The notes beneath the pieces were generated by a model. It was not told where the DNA came from and did not search any database. It worked only from the letters and a program-made list of their open reading frames with translations. The translations under genes were made by a program, and so were the position numbers. Of a stretch of 41,713 bases of DNA, positions 28,017 to 37,652 are shown piece after piece; position 1 is the first letter of the stretch; each line of letters begins with the position of its first letter. Origin of the DNA: Parvularculaceae bacterium (GTDB lineage Bacteria > Pseudomonadota > Alphaproteobacteria > Caulobacterales > Parvularculaceae); assembly GCA_020446945.1 (NCBI GenBank), contig JAGRDS010000025.1, forward strand, positions 1-41,713. Direction: 5' to 3'.

Positions 28017-29269
28017 GCGACGGCCTCAGGTTCTTTTGAGATCGCTGCGGCGGCGCTTTGCGCAAGCCCCTTTTCCGCGAATGCGTAGACCGTTGCGCCG
28101 GCGGCGATCGCCGCTGTCGACAAAAAGAGCGCATACGGAGCGATTGAATAGATCGCGCTGCCGAGCAGCGGCGCGACGATGAAACTCGATGCGCCGGCCG
28201 AGTTGGAAAGTCCGGCGGCCGAACCTTGCTCGTCCGCGGTGACCGACAGCGACGCGCCGCCGACATAACCGGGCGTCAACATGCCCGCGCCTAGCCCCGA
28301 CAATAGCATGCCGAACACAACCGGACCGATCTGCGTCGAGATCGCGATAATCAGATGACCGATACATATGAGGATCGGGCCTGAACGCATCAGCATCATC
28401 GGCGCGAGATTGAACCGTTGCACGAGGACGAGCTGGGAAAAAAGCGAGGCCATGGCCGACGCTGAAAGCGCAATGCCGACAAGCTGCAGGGATTCATCGG
28501 CGCCGAGGCCAAGCCGGTCGATTACGTAAAACGCGATGAATTGTATCGGTATCGCCATCGAAACCGCCGCTGCGAAACCGTAAATCAGGAACGGACGGAT
28601 TCGCTGGTCGAAGGGCGACAGGCCGGGGCGGACGGGGCGCTCTTTCGGCGCCGTGCGCTCGGGCAGGAAAAAGTAAACGGCGATAACGGCGCCGGCCGCC
28701 GCAGCCGCGACCGCGTATAGCGGCGCCAGCGGATCGATTGCGACAACCGCGCCGGCGAACGCCGGCCCCGACATCGCGCCGATCCCGAAGGCGGCGGAAA
28801 AAGCCGACATGCCGGCGGTGCGCCGTTCGGGCGGCGTGCGATCGGCGATATAGGCCTGCGCCGCGCCCGGCGTCGCCGAACCGATGACGCCGTAGATGGA
28901 GCGCGTGCCGAGCAGCAGCGCATAAAGCAGAACGCCAGACAGGGCGCCGGCGAGGCCGAAATGCAGCACAGTCGCGAACGCTGTCATCGATATTGCGAAG
29001 CCGGAAAGCCCGATCACGATAAACGGGCGCCGGCCATGAAGGTCGCTGCGCCGTCCCCATAATGGGCCGATCAGCACCCACCAAAGCGCGGACAGCATGA
29101 ATATAGACAAAACCTCAAGATCGCCCATGCCGATCTGGCGCGCGAGCGGGGGCAACACGGCGAAAATTATCGTCTGGCCCATACCCATGCAGACGACGCC
29201 CGCGAGAAGAATGGCGAGCGCGATCCGCCGCTGGCGCGGCGAGGAGGGGGATTCTTCAAAACGGTTCAT
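28013..29269 (-). CDS. MFS transporter
   Basis: A 418-residue inner-membrane protein with about 12 hydrophobic helices and the major facilitator motif A between helices 2 and 3 ([16 protein letters not shown]). The first half has [19 protein letters not shown], and the central loop is charged ([13 protein letters not shown]). A general drug or metabolite exporter of the TetA-like (DHA1) branch is likely from this pattern, but the substrate cannot be read from the sequence. It lies 39 bp downstream of the saccharopine-dehydrogenase-like gene on the same strand, so the two may be cotranscribed. Confidence 0.9.
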   Translation of the reverse strand: MNRFEESPSSPRQRRIALAILLAGVVCMGMGQTIIFAVLPPLARQIGMGDLEVLSIFMLSALWWVLIGPLWGRRSDLHGRRPFIVIGLSGFAISMTAFATVLHFGLAGALSGVLLYALLLGTRSIYGVIGSATPGAAQAYIADRTPPERRTAGMSAFSAAFGIGAMSGPAFAGAVVAIDPLAPLYAVAAAAAGAVIAVYFFLPERTAPKERPVRPGLSPFDQRIRPFLIYGFAAAVSMAIPIQFIAFYVIDRLGLGADESLQLVGIALSASAMASLFSQLVLVQRFNLAPMMLMRSGPILICIGHLIIAISTQIGPVVFGMLLSGLGAGMLTPGYVGGASLSVTADEQGSAAGLSNSAGASSFIVAPLLGSAIYSIAPYALFLSTAAIAAGATVYAFAEKGLAQSAAAAISKEPEAVA

Positions 29270-29308
29270 GAATACGCGCGAGGAAAAAAGCCGGAATCCT
29301 GCATGCGC

Positions 29309-30475
29309 TCACTCGCGCGCAAAGGAAAGCCCGGCATGCGCTTCAAGGCGTTGCAGCAGGGGCGCGCCCATCGCGGCGGCCGGCGTCCAGACGCCGCCCT
29401 TCGTATCCGGCGCGTCGCGCACAAGCGTGATCGCGCTTTCAGCGATCATTTTCGAAGTCGAACCATAGCCGGGGTCTTTGTCGCCCTTGCAATGGGTGCG
29501 GATCTTTTCACCGCGCGAGGTCTCACCGATGAAAAGGATGTCGTAATATCCGCTCTCGCGCTCTTCCTTCGTCGGACCTTCGCCTGGCTTCGGCGCATCG
29601 TCGCTCATAAGGGAATTGTCGGACGCTACGGCTTTTGCTGCCGCTTCGCCCTTATCGCCTTTCCCCGTCATCATCATTTCGCAATACCGGAAATCCTTTC
29701 CGTATGCGCAGCCCATCAGGAAATTCGACCGATGCACGTTTTTCGTATTGATCGGCGCCATGACAAACGGCGCAAGCCAGATACCCGTTTCCGCATCGAG
29801 CGCCGGTTTCGACATGGACGGCTGCGAAGCGCCCTGAAACCCGGGCGTCAGGGCGAACGGGCTTTTAAGAAGTTCGATTACGCCCGGATCCTTGAACGCG
29901 GCTTTCATCGTTTCCTTAAGACTCGCCGCAGTTCCGCCGGAGAATTTTCCTTTCATCGCGCGCACGCGCCCCTTCACTTCGATGCACGGTTCGCCGAATT
30001 CCTTCCTCGCTTCCTCCTGCGTGTTCCAGACGCCGAGATCGAACGGAATGGAGTCGAAGCCGCACGAAAAGACAATTCTCGCGCCTGATTTTTCGGCGGC
30101 GGCCTGGTATTTGTCGATCATCGCGCGCATCCAGTTCGGTTCGCCGCAAAGATCGACATAATCGGTTCCCGCCTGCGCGCAGGCCGCAACGAGCGGCTCG
30201 CCGTAAAGCTGATAGGGACCGACTGTCGTGACGACGCATTTCGTCCGCGCCGTCATTGAGCTGAGCGAGGACGGGTCGGCGGCGTCGGCGGCGACAAGCG
30301 GGGTCGATTGCGGCGCGCCGATTTCATCGCGCACGGATTTCAGTTTTTCCTGATTGCGTCCGGCCATCGCCCAGGTCAGCGTCGCGTCGCCTGCGTATTC
30401 GCGCGCCAGGTATTCCGCGACGAGGCGGCCCGTATAGCCGGTTGCGCCGTAAACGACGATGTCGAATTCCTTCAT
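29309..30475 (-). CDS. Saccharopine dehydrogenase family oxidoreductase (trans-acting enoyl reductase-like)
   Basis: A 388-residue NAD(P)-dependent enzyme. The Rossmann motif is at the very N-terminus, IVVYGATGYTGRLVAEYLA, followed by AGRNQEKL, the strand CVVTTVGPYQLYGEPLV, YVDLCGEPNWMR and FSCGFDSIPFDLG. These are the marks of the YNR029/trans-acting enoyl reductase branch rather than true lysine-pathway saccharopine dehydrogenase. The substrate is unknown; related mycobacterial enzymes act on acyl chains. The frame is open to 30529, but GGAGGAG just before the ATG at 30475 decides the start. Divergent from the flavodoxin-like gene. Confidence 0.9.
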   Translation of the reverse strand: MKEFDIVVYGATGYTGRLVAEYLAREYAGDATLTWAMAGRNQEKLKSVRDEIGAPQSTPLVAADAADPSSLSSMTARTKCVVTTVGPYQLYGEPLVAACAQAGTDYVDLCGEPNWMRAMIDKYQAAAEKSGARIVFSCGFDSIPFDLGVWNTQEEARKEFGEPCIEVKGRVRAMKGKFSGGTAASLKETMKAAFKDPGVIELLKSPFALTPGFQGASQPSMSKPALDAETGIWLAPFVMAPINTKNVHRSNFLMGCAYGKDFRYCEMMMTGKGDKGEAAAKAVASDNSLMSDDAPKPGEGPTKEERESGYYDILFIGETSRGEKIRTHCKGDKDPGYGSTSKMIAESAITLVRDAPDTKGGVWTPAAAMGAPLLQRLEAHAGLSFARE

Positions 30476-30594
30476 GAGACTCCTCCGTGTCCGCGTGCGT
30501 AGAGTGCGCTCGCGAAAGGGCGGTGGCAATCACACGGCGCAGCGAAGACGCCGGCGGCTATATGTGTGCGCGATTTTCACGTATCGTTCATTCG

Positions 30595-31080
30595 ATGTCG
30601 AAACTGCTGATCGTTTATTATTCGCTGACCGGCGGCTCACGGGCCATGGTGGAAGCGGCCGCCGAGGGCGCGCGGACCGAAACGCCGACGATCGTCAAAC
30701 GCGCCAGGGAAGCGAACGCCGCCGATTTGCTGAACGCAGACGGTTATATATTCGCCGCGCCGGAAAATCTCGCCGCGATCGCCGGTGAGATGAAGGCGTT
30801 CTACGACCGCACCTATTACGACGTGCTGGGCGCGATTGAGGGGCGCCCCTATGCGCAGATGGTCTGCGCGGGTTCCGACGGGGAGAACGCGGTGCGTCAG
30901 ACTGCGCGGATTGCAACCGGTTGGCGGCTGAAAACTGCGCAGGCGCCGATCATCGTTTGCACGCACGCCCAGACGAAGGAGGAGATTCTCGCGCCGAAAA
31001 CGATCGGCGCTGCGGATCTTCAGCGCTGCCGCGAAATGGGGCGGGCGATGGGCGCCGGAATCGCCATGGGCGTGTTTTGA
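30595..31080 (+). CDS. Flavodoxin-like / NAD(P)H-dependent oxidoreductase family protein
   Basis: A 161-residue single-domain protein with a flavodoxin-type fold. It starts with a beta strand and FMN phosphate loop, KLLIVYYSLTGGSRAMVEA, then has ADGYIFAAPENLAAIAGEMKAF (split: GYIFAAPENLA and GEMKAFYDRT) where flavodoxin-like proteins bind the isoalloxazine ring, and a C-terminal helix ending in MGAGIAMGVF. The redox partner is not known. The frame is open from 30487; I use ATG 30595, where the conserved strand starts, although its ribosome site is weak. The amidohydrolase gene follows after 54 bp. Confidence 0.8.
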   Translation: MSKLLIVYYSLTGGSRAMVEAAAEGARTETPTIVKRAREANAADLLNADGYIFAAPENLAAIAGEMKAFYDRTYYDVLGAIEGRPYAQMVCAGSDGENAVRQTARIATGWRLKTAQAPIIVCTHAQTKEEILAPKTIGAADLQRCREMGRAMGAGIAMGVF

Positions 31081-31134
31081 TCGTAGAATCGCCGGAACCT
31101 CGATCGAGGGGGCGGTGAAAATCGGGAGGGGCGT

Positions 31135-32892
31135 ATGCGGAAATTCCTCATAATTCAAATTTGTCTCATGCTCGCCGGCTGTTCGGCCGAGAATGCGCAT
31201 GATGCGCCCGGCGCGGCCGTCACGGCCGGCGCAGATGTCATTTTGACGAATGCGCGCGTTTATACGATGGGTTGGCCCGATCCCTCCGTCGAGGGGGAGA
31301 CGAACGCCGCCGCGCCGCATGACGCAAGCGGATGGCGCCCCGATGCCGGCGCCGTGGCGATGAAGGACGGGAAAATCATTTTCGTCGGCGATGACGCCGG
31401 CGCGCTCGCGTTCAAATCCGCCGAAACGAAGCTGTTCGATCTCGCCGGCGCGACGGTGACGCCGGGCCTCGTCGACTCGCATACGCATGTTCAAGAACTC
31501 GGCGCCAAACTTCGCTCGATCGATTTGACCGGCGTCGAAACCGAGGACGCAGCCGTCGCGCTGGTCGCAGCGCGGGCCGAAAAAACGCCGGCCGGCGAAT
31601 GGATTTTCGGCGCCGGCTGGGATGAAGGCGCGTGGGCGTCGCATTATCCCGACAAGGAGAAACTGAGCCGCGCCGCGCCAGACAATCCCGTCGCGCTTGA
31701 CGGGCTTCACGGTTTCGCCATGTGGGTCAACCAGGCCGCGCTTGACGCCGGCGGCGTGAACGCGGACACGCCCGTTCCGGTCGGCGGCGAAATGCGTCTC
31801 GACGCGGACGGCGAACCGAACGGGCTTTTTCTCAATAATGCGACGACGATCATCGACGCGATCGTTCCGCCGCCCTCGCGCGCCGAGATGAAGGACCGTA
31901 TCGTTTCCGGGCTGACGCAGATGGCGCGGGACGGCTACGTCAGCGTTCACGATGCGGGCGTCGGCGCGGACTATCAGGGCGCGCTTGAAGAACTGGAAGC
32001 CGAAGGACGCCTGCCGATCCGGTTTTACTCGATGCTGTCGCTGCGCGATGAAAACCTCATCAAGGCGCATATTGCGAAAGGGCCGGACAAGGACAATGAC
32101 AGTTTTCTCGTCACGCGAAGCGTCAAAGCCTATTATGACGGCGCGCTCGGTTCGCGCGGCGCACGGCTTCTCGACGATTATTCCGACATGCCGGGCCATC
32201 GCGGCGTCAGCGGCGCCGGTTACGGGTTCAACGAGGCGTTGCTGTCCGACGCAATGAAAGCCGGCTTTCAGGTCGGTATTCATGCGATCGGCGACGCGGG
32301 CAATCGCGAAACGCTCGACCTGCTGGAGCGCATAGAGGCGGCGGCGCCGCAAACCCGCGCCAATCGCAACCGGATCGAACACGCGCAGATCGTGGACCCC
32401 GCCGATATGCCGCGCTTCGCCGCGCTCGATATTATCGCTTCGATGGAGCCCCCGCATGCGGTCGAGGATAAGACCTGGGCCGAAGAACGTCTCGGCCCTG
32501 ATCGCGTCAGGAACGCCTATGCCTGGCGCTCGCTGCGCCGGGCGGGCGCGCGCCTCGTTTTCAACGCCGACAATCCGGGTTCGGATCACAGCATATTTTA
32601 CGGCCTGCATTCGGCGGTGACGCGCCGCGACAAGAATTTGCAGCCCGAAGGCGGCTGGCATAGCGAAGAGAGCATGACGATCGACGAGGCGATGCGCGCC
32701 TATACGGCGTGGCCGGCCTATGCCGGTTTTCGCGAGGCCGAGACGGGCGTTATCGAACCGGGCCGATGGGCGGACCTGACGATCATGGACATCGATCCGT
32801 TCGTAACGGCGGAATCGACGCCGGACGATCTGCTCGCAGGGCGTGTGCTGATGACCATCGTCGACGGAAAAATCGTCTTTGACGGACGGTGA
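31135..32892 (+). CDS. Amidohydrolase family lipoprotein (YtcJ-like, amidohydrolase 3)
   Basis: A 585-residue metal-dependent hydrolase with a short lipoprotein signal (MRKFLIIQICLMLAGC, Cys16). The fold is a TIM barrel with a beta-sandwich built from both ends. Metal and catalytic marks are DSHTHVQELG (about residues 114-123), FGAGWDEGAW, VKAYYDGALGSRGA, GIHAIGDAGNRETLDLLE, NRIEHAQIVDP and NADNPGSDHSIFYGLHSAVTR. The end motif VIEPGRWADLTIMDIDPF is characteristic of the YtcJ/NfdA group. That group includes N-substituted formamide deformylase, but substrates are mostly unknown. GGGAGGGG lies ahead of the ATG. A 978-codon open frame on the opposite strand is a shadow. Confidence 0.93.
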   Translation: MRKFLIIQICLMLAGCSAENAHDAPGAAVTAGADVILTNARVYTMGWPDPSVEGETNAAAPHDASGWRPDAGAVAMKDGKIIFVGDDAGALAFKSAETKLFDLAGATVTPGLVDSHTHVQELGAKLRSIDLTGVETEDAAVALVAARAEKTPAGEWIFGAGWDEGAWASHYPDKEKLSRAAPDNPVALDGLHGFAMWVNQAALDAGGVNADTPVPVGGEMRLDADGEPNGLFLNNATTIIDAIVPPPSRAEMKDRIVSGLTQMARDGYVSVHDAGVGADYQGALEELEAEGRLPIRFYSMLSLRDENLIKAHIAKGPDKDNDSFLVTRSVKAYYDGALGSRGARLLDDYSDMPGHRGVSGAGYGFNEALLSDAMKAGFQVGIHAIGDAGNRETLDLLERIEAAAPQTRANRNRIEHAQIVDPADMPRFAALDIIASMEPPHAVEDKTWAEERLGPDRVRNAYAWRSLRRAGARLVFNADNPGSDHSIFYGLHSAVTRRDKNLQPEGGWHSEESMTIDEAMRAYTAWPAYAGFREAETGVIEPGRWADLTIMDIDPFVTAESTPDDLLAGRVLMTIVDGKIVFDGR

Positions 32893-32927
32893 GGGGGACG
32901 CCGAAGGCGGCGCCTCGAAGCGCGCGA

Positions 32928-33413
32928 CTAGTCGTCGGTCATGCCGATGAAAAGGGCCATGACGCCGATCATGCCGCAGTAGCGGAAGGCGGAATTGAGC
33001 GCGACGTCCCGCATGACATCCGATCGCCACATCTCGAACCAGGTTTCGGCGATGACGATCCAGCCCGTGAACAGCATGAACATTGCGACGCCGCAGCCGG
33101 CGAGCGCGAGGCTTTTGGCCTTCTGGAAGGTGGCCGCGTCCGCCTTGCGCGCCGCGACCATGCGAATAGCGCCGAGCGCGGAGAAAACGCCGGCCGCCAT
33201 TTTCAGGACGACGATATAAAATGCGCCGGCGCGAATGACCGCCGGGTTCGATGTCGCCCGCCAGCTTTCGGCGCCGCCTTCGAATGTCGACATTGACGTC
33301 GCCGCGGCGACGGCGCCGGTCGTCCCCTCCCAGTCCATGACATTGCCGAATGCGCCCGCGAACGCCCACGCGGCGACGCTCAGCACAAGAATTATCTTGA
33401 TGACCCTCAGCAT
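32928..33413 (-). CDS. DUF2165 family small membrane protein
   Basis: A 161-residue predicted integral membrane protein with four hydrophobic segments: residues about 5-25 (IILVLSVAAWAFAGAF), 62-83 (AGAFYIVVLKMAAGVFSALG), 105-128 and 140-157. The GNVMDWEG motif after the first helix and TGWIVIAETWFEMW in the third are typical for DUF2165. The function of the family is unknown. GGAGGG lies seven bases before the ATG. It is convergent with the amidohydrolase gene with a 35-bp gap. Confidence 0.88.
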   Translation of the reverse strand: MLRVIKIILVLSVAAWAFAGAFGNVMDWEGTTGAVAAATSMSTFEGGAESWRATSNPAVIRAGAFYIVVLKMAAGVFSALGAIRMVAARKADAATFQKAKSLALAGCGVAMFMLFTGWIVIAETWFEMWRSDVMRDVALNSAFRYCGMIGVMALFIGMTDD

Positions 33414-33616
33414 CGTTCCCTCCGTCTTTACGCGGAGCGTCAGGGATCAGGGCTGTAGAGTCAAATTGAGAAGCGGCGCCGTGAAATCGCTCACGGTACA
33501 ACCTTCTCGCGGCGCCCGCAGCCTTCTCTATAGCCGCATTTGCTCCCTTCAACCCGGCAAAGGACGCCGCCACGTCGCCGCTGCCTGCTCAACGCCTGAT
33601 CGCCGCGCCATTTCGC

Positions 33617-33841
33617 GTGCTTGGCGCGTGGCGCCTCCTCCCGCCGCGCGTTTTCGAGCGTTTGGGCTTCCAGCCGGATTATTTTCACGGCGGCGATATG
33701 AGCGCGCTCTCGCCGTTTTTCTGGTTCAATTGCCGGTTCGCTTTCGTCGCGCCGATGCTCAACGGCTGGATGCCGCTCGGCATCTCAGTAAACGCCGCGA
33801 TGCTGGCGCTGTGCGTGATCGGCTGCCGGGCGAGAAAATAG
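33617..33841 (+). CDS. Small hypothetical protein, possibly a truncated membrane protein
   Basis: A 74-residue frame from GTG 33617. It has codon use like its neighbours and a hydrophobic C-terminal half (FVAPMLNGWMPLG, AAMLALCVIGC). The same frame is open back to 33485 without any start codon (33 more codons, for example AAFAPFNPAKDAATS), which suggests the true gene has lost its start or its 5' part. I do not recognise a family. There is no ribosome site before 33617. It may be a real small gene, a gene remnant or chance; the neighbouring DNA downstream is a palindromic mosaic and a decayed gene. Confidence 0.35.
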   Translation: MLGAWRLLPPRVFERLGFQPDYFHGGDMSALSPFFWFNCRFAFVAPMLNGWMPLGISVNAAMLALCVIGCRARK

Positions 33842-33854
33842 GGCGGGCTTACTT

Positions 33855-34163
33855 TTTATAACTGTCATTGCGGGGCGGCCGAAGGCCGGACCCGCAATCC
33901 ATGTCGGGCCAAACGCAGACGGGAAAATAGCCCCCGGGTTCGATGCTCCGCATCGCCCCGGAGTGACAGGTGAAGGCGGCGCTGCGGGACCAAGACTTCG
34001 CACTGAAGCGCTTTCGCGCAGCGAAAGCTTCGTAAGGTCGAGGGCGATGCGCTTGATTCTTCCAGGCTCGCTTCGCTCGAACCCAAGGATGAGGAAAGGT
34101 CGACGAACGCAGCCGGGCTCGCAGGGCGGGCCAGCATACCCGAATTTGTATCCCGCATCCGGT
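33855..34163. repeat. Extragenic palindromic mosaic element (REP-like), about 300 bp
   Basis: A non-coding stretch with a series of perfect small hairpins: ATTGCGGG...CCCGCAAT at 33867-33898 with an inner GGCC-GAA-GGCC, CGATGC-TCC-GCATCG at 33941-33955 inside CCGGG/CCCGG flanks, and GCTTTCGC-GCA-GCGAAAGC at 34010-34028. All six frames are open over part of it but give low-complexity peptides of the kind that repeated extragenic elements give (for example MDCGSGLRPPRND on the minus strand). There is only one copy in this window, so copy number cannot be judged. It begins exactly where the GNAT remnant stops making sense. Confidence 0.55.
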
Positions 34164-34440
34164 AAGGAGCGCGCGGCCGACGCCCTTGTTGCGGAAGGAG
34201 GGGCCAACCCGGAGATCGGAGATGAAATCATCGCGTGCGAGAATGACGCCGATAATTCTGTTTTCAGATTCCGCCGCAACCTCATTTTGCCAACGCACTA
34301 GGTCGCCCGGCGGCGGAGACTCACCATTTTTGAACAAATATCCGTATGTTTCGATCAAGTTTGGCGAACGAGGTCGACGATGGTTGGAATGTCTGCCGCG
34401 TCAGCGCCGCGGATTTTGTATTCGAAATGGAAATTGAATT
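34164..34440 (-). pseudogene. Decayed GNAT N-acetyltransferase gene (start lost, frameshift, C-terminus missing)
   Basis: Downstream of uvrA on the same strand, one frame (about 34437-34359) reads FEYKIRGADAADIPTIVDLVRQT then hits TGA (quoted in parts: YKIRGADAADIP, TIVDLVRQT), a typical GNAT N-terminus. The next frame, from TTG 34358, continues LIETYGYLFKNGE, RIIGVILARDDFISDLRVGP and the acetyl-CoA motif SFRNKGVGRALL, the GNAT motif A (R-x-x-G-x-G-x-x-L). Joining them needs one frameshift at about 34357. No ATG or GTG precedes the first part, although GAGGAA, a possible ribosome site, does. After RALL the sequence passes into the palindromic mosaic, and the second half of the fold is absent. 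Confidence 0.7.
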
Positions 34441-34443
34441 TCC

Positions 34444-37323
34444 TCAAGCAACCTTCTTCTTCCCCTTAGCGCCCTTCGCCTTTTCCAGAATCGGTTTCAG
34501 GAACTGGCCCGTATAGCTCGCCTTCACCTTGGCGACGTCTTCGGGGCTTCCCGCCGCAATGATCTCGCCGCCGCCGTCGCCGCCCTCCGGTCCGAGGTCT
34601 ATAATCCAGTCAGCCTGTTTGATGACGTCGAGATTGTGTTCGATGATGACGACGGTGTTGGCGCTGTCGGCCAGCTCCTGGATGACTTCCATCAGCTTTC
34701 GCACATCCTCGAAGTGTAGGCCGGTCGTCGGCTCGTCCAGTATATAAAGAGTGCGCCCCGTTGCGCGTTTTGAAAGCTCCTTGGCGAGTTTGACGCGCTG
34801 CGCCTCGCCGCCGGAAAGGGTCGTCGCCTGCTGGCCGATATGGATATAGGAAAGGCCGACGCGATCGAGCGTTTTCAGCTTGTCGCGGATCGCCGGCACC
34901 GCCTTGAAGAATTCCGCGCCTTCCTCGACCGTCATATTGAGGACGTCCGCGATCGACTTGTTCTTGAATTTCACCTCAAGCGTTTCGCGATTGTAGCGCG
35001 CGCCCTTGCAGGTGTCGCAGGTGACGTAAACGTCAGGGAGAAAGTGCATCTCGATTTTTATGACGCCGTCGCCCTGGCACGCCTCGCAGCGCCCGCCCTT
35101 GACGTTGAATGAAAAGCGCCCCGGCGCGTATCCGCGCGCCCTGGCTTCGGGCAGTCCGGCGAACCAGTCGCGTATCGGCGTGAACGCGCCTGTATATGTC
35201 GCCGGGTTAGATCGCGGCGTGCGACCGATCGGAGACTGGTCGATGTCGATAACCTTGTCGAATTCGTTCAGCCCGTCGATGCGCGTATGCGCGCCGGGAA
35301 TATCCTTCGAATTATAGAGTTTGCGCGAGGCGGCCTTGTACAAGGTCTCGATGACGAGGGTCGACTTGCCGCCGCCCGAAACGCCGGTGACGCAGGTCAA
35401 AAGCCCTACGGGGATCTCGGCGGTGACATTCTTCAGGTTGTTTTCGCGCGCGCCGACGATCCGGATCGACTTTTTCCTGTCGAAAGCGCGCCGCGTCGCG
35501 GGAACGCGAACCTCGCGCCGGCCCGCCAGATAATCGCCCGTGATCGAGCGTTTTTCCTTCATCACTGCGCCGACCGAGCCCGACGCGATGATTTCGCCGC
35601 CGTGTACGCCGGCGCCGGGGCCGATATCGACAATATGGTCCGCCGTGCGGATCGCATCTTCGTCATGTTCGACGACGAGAACGGAATTGCCGAGATCGCG
35701 CAGGCGCTTCAGCGTTTCAAGAAGGCGGGCGTTATCGCGCTGGTGAAGGCCGATCGAGGGTTCGTCGAGGACATAGAGGACGCCGGTCAGTCCGGAACCG
35801 ATCTGCGAGGCGAGGCGGATACGTTGCGATTCCCCGCCGGACAGCGTGCCCGAGGCGCGGCTGAGCGTTAAGTAGTCGAGGCCGACATTGTTGAGAAAGC
35901 GCAAGCGCTCGCGGATCTCTTTCAGCACCCGCGCGGCGATCTCCGTCTCTTTCCTGTTCAGCACCTTTTCGAGCGCGGTGAACCAGCGGTCGGCGGCCTT
36001 GATCGAGAGTTCGCACGCCTCGGAGATGTTCTTGTCGGCGATCTTGACGGCGAGCGCTTCGGATCTGAGGCGCATCCCCTTGCAGGCTTCGCAATTCGTC
36101 ACCGCCTGATAGCGCGAAAGCTCCTCGCGCACCCAGCTTGAATCGGTCTCGCGAAAACGGCGCGCGAGATTGGGGATGATCCCCTCGAACGGCTTCACCG
36201 TTTCGAATTTGCGCGCGCCGTCCTGATAGACGAATGATATCTCCGTCCCGCCGGTGCCGTAAAGGATAGCTTTTTTCTGGGCCTCGGTGAGGTCGGACCA
36301 TTGCGCGGCGGTCTTGAACCTGAATTTCTTTCCGAGCGCCTCAAGGGTCTGCATGTAATAGGGGGACTGGCCCTTCGACCAGGGCGCGATGGCGCCCTTG
36401 TTGAGGGCGCGCGAGGGGTCGGGAATGATGAGATCCTCGTCGAATTCCATTTGCGTGCCGAGCCCGTCGCAGGTCGGGCACGCGCCGGCCGGCGCATTGA
36501 ACGAGAACAGCCGCGGCTCGATTTCATCGATCGTAAAGCCGGAGACGGGGCAGGCGAATTTCGCGGAAAAGATGATGCGGCGCGGCGCCTGCGCGCCTTT
36601 CGCATCAGCGCTTTCGGCGACCGCTATGCCGTCGGCCAGCCCGAGCGCGGTCTCAAAGCTTTCGGCGAGACGGCTCTCGACGCCTTTTTTGACGATGATG
36701 CGATCGACGACGACATCGATATCGTGTTTGAGCTTTTTGTTGAGCGCGGGAACGTCGGCGATCTCGTAATAGGTTCCATCGACCCTGACGCGCTGGAAGC
36801 CTTTTTTCTGCAGATCTGCGAATTCCTTGCGGTATTCGCCTTTGCGCGCGCGGATCATGGGCGCGAGAAGATAAAAGCGCGCGCCTTCGTCCTCGGCCAT
36901 CAGCCGGTCGACCATCTCGGATACGGTCTGCGAGGCGATCGGCAAACCGGTCGCCGGCGAATAAGGCACGCCGATGCGCGCCCATAAAAGGCGCATATAG
37001 TCGTAGATCTCGGTGACGGTGCCGACGGTCGAGCGTGGATTGCGCGATGTCGTCTTCTGTTCGATTGAAATCGCCGGCGAAAGGCCCTCGATCTGATCGA
37101 CGTCCGGCTTTTGCATCAACTCAAGGAACTGGCGGGCGTAGGCCGAAAGGCTTTCGACATAGCGTCTTTGCCCCTCGGCGTAGATCGTGTCGAAAGCCAG
37201 CGACGATTTGCCGGAGCCTGAAAGGCCCGTCATGACGACGAGCGCGTCGCGCGGCACCTCAAGCGTGACATTTTTCAGATTGTGTTCGCGGGCGCCGACG
37301 ACGCGGATCGATTTGAGTGACAT
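34444..37323 (-). CDS. uvrA: Excinuclease ABC subunit UvrA
   Basis: Damage-sensing ATPase of nucleotide excision repair; loads UvrB. A 959-residue protein with two ABC ATPase halves. Walker A sites are [12 protein letters not shown] (near residue 35) and [13 protein letters not shown]; signature motifs are [16 protein letters not shown] and [15 protein letters not shown]; Walker B sites are [13 protein letters not shown] and [12 protein letters not shown]. The second zinc module (CEACQGDG...CDTCKGARY) is intact. In the first one the pattern reads CPVSG at 258-262, so the second Cys of the pair is Ser261, while the distal pair ACPTCDGLG is present. A LexA box lies upstream between uvrA and ssb. 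Confidence 0.98.
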   Translation of the reverse strand: MSLKSIRVVGAREHNLKNVTLEVPRDALVVMTGLSGSGKSSLAFDTIYAEGQRRYVESLSAYARQFLELMQKPDVDQIEGLSPAISIEQKTTSRNPRSTVGTVTEIYDYMRLLWARIGVPYSPATGLPIASQTVSEMVDRLMAEDEGARFYLLAPMIRARKGEYRKEFADLQKKGFQRVRVDGTYYEIADVPALNKKLKHDIDVVVDRIIVKKGVESRLAESFETALGLADGIAVAESADAKGAQAPRRIIFSAKFACPVSGFTIDEIEPRLFSFNAPAGACPTCDGLGTQMEFDEDLIIPDPSRALNKGAIAPWSKGQSPYYMQTLEALGKKFRFKTAAQWSDLTEAQKKAILYGTGGTEISFVYQDGARKFETVKPFEGIIPNLARRFRETDSSWVREELSRYQAVTNCEACKGMRLRSEALAVKIADKNISEACELSIKAADRWFTALEKVLNRKETEIAARVLKEIRERLRFLNNVGLDYLTLSRASGTLSGGESQRIRLASQIGSGLTGVLYVLDEPSIGLHQRDNARLLETLKRLRDLGNSVLVVEHDEDAIRTADHIVDIGPGAGVHGGEIIASGSVGAVMKEKRSITGDYLAGRREVRVPATRRAFDRKKSIRIVGARENNLKNVTAEIPVGLLTCVTGVSGGGKSTLVIETLYKAASRKLYNSKDIPGAHTRIDGLNEFDKVIDIDQSPIGRTPRSNPATYTGAFTPIRDWFAGLPEARARGYAPGRFSFNVKGGRCEACQGDGVIKIEMHFLPDVYVTCDTCKGARYNRETLEVKFKNKSIADVLNMTVEEGAEFFKAVPAIRDKLKTLDRVGLSYIHIGQQATTLSGGEAQRVKLAKELSKRATGRTLYILDEPTTGLHFEDVRKLMEVIQELADSANTVVIIEHNLDVIKQADWIIDLGPEGGDGGGEIIAAGSPEDVAKVKASYTGQFLKPILEKAKGAKGKKKVA

Positions 37324-37652
37324 GGGCTGCGCTGGGTGTGATTAGGGTCGATGAAGGTTAGGCGATGAACGGGCGGTAGATAAAAGTACGGGCGGGCGCT
37401 TGATGAACGGCGATGATCGTCGGGCGAATGGGCGAGGCGTGCGTCATTCATCGCTCACCGGTTTCCCCAATGCCTCAAATCCGCATTGACAGCAAGAACA
37501 AGATGTGAACGTTTTGGGGCGGCGGCGCCGCGCGAACCCGAAAAATCAGGTGCGCGCGACAATTGGGGAAAAGGAGAACGGCTCGCGCGCGCCGAATCCC
37601 CCGACATCCATTCGCCGAAGCAGCGCGCGCTTATTTCCTGGGAGAATTTCAA
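37324..37652. other. Divergent uvrA-ssb control region (329 bp)
   Basis: No gene seen. It holds a perfect LexA box (37496-37510), a TTGACA hexamer (37486-37491) directly before it, a GCGATGAA/TTCATCGC inverted repeat (37362-37369 and 37447-37454), and the ssb ribosome site GGGAG at 37640. The region between about 37370 and 37450 shows repeats of GATGAACGG but nothing I can name. Confidence 0.6.
37496..37510. promoter_or_regulatory. LexA (SOS) box, GAAC-N7-GAAC
   Basis: GAAC AAGATGT GAAC is a perfect match to the alphaproteobacterial LexA operator (direct repeat GTTC/GAAC with 7-base spacing). It lies 173 bp upstream of uvrA and 143 bp upstream of ssb, right after a TTGACA hexamer on the plus strand, so LexA binding would cover the promoter. 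It may repress both divergent genes. Confidence 0.75.

Noticed and set aside
30637..33573. A 978-codon open frame on the minus strand
   Set aside because: It lies opposite the flavodoxin-like and amidohydrolase genes, which have clear motifs. The peptide is Arg/His-rich with no family marks; it is a shadow caused by GC-rich codon use.
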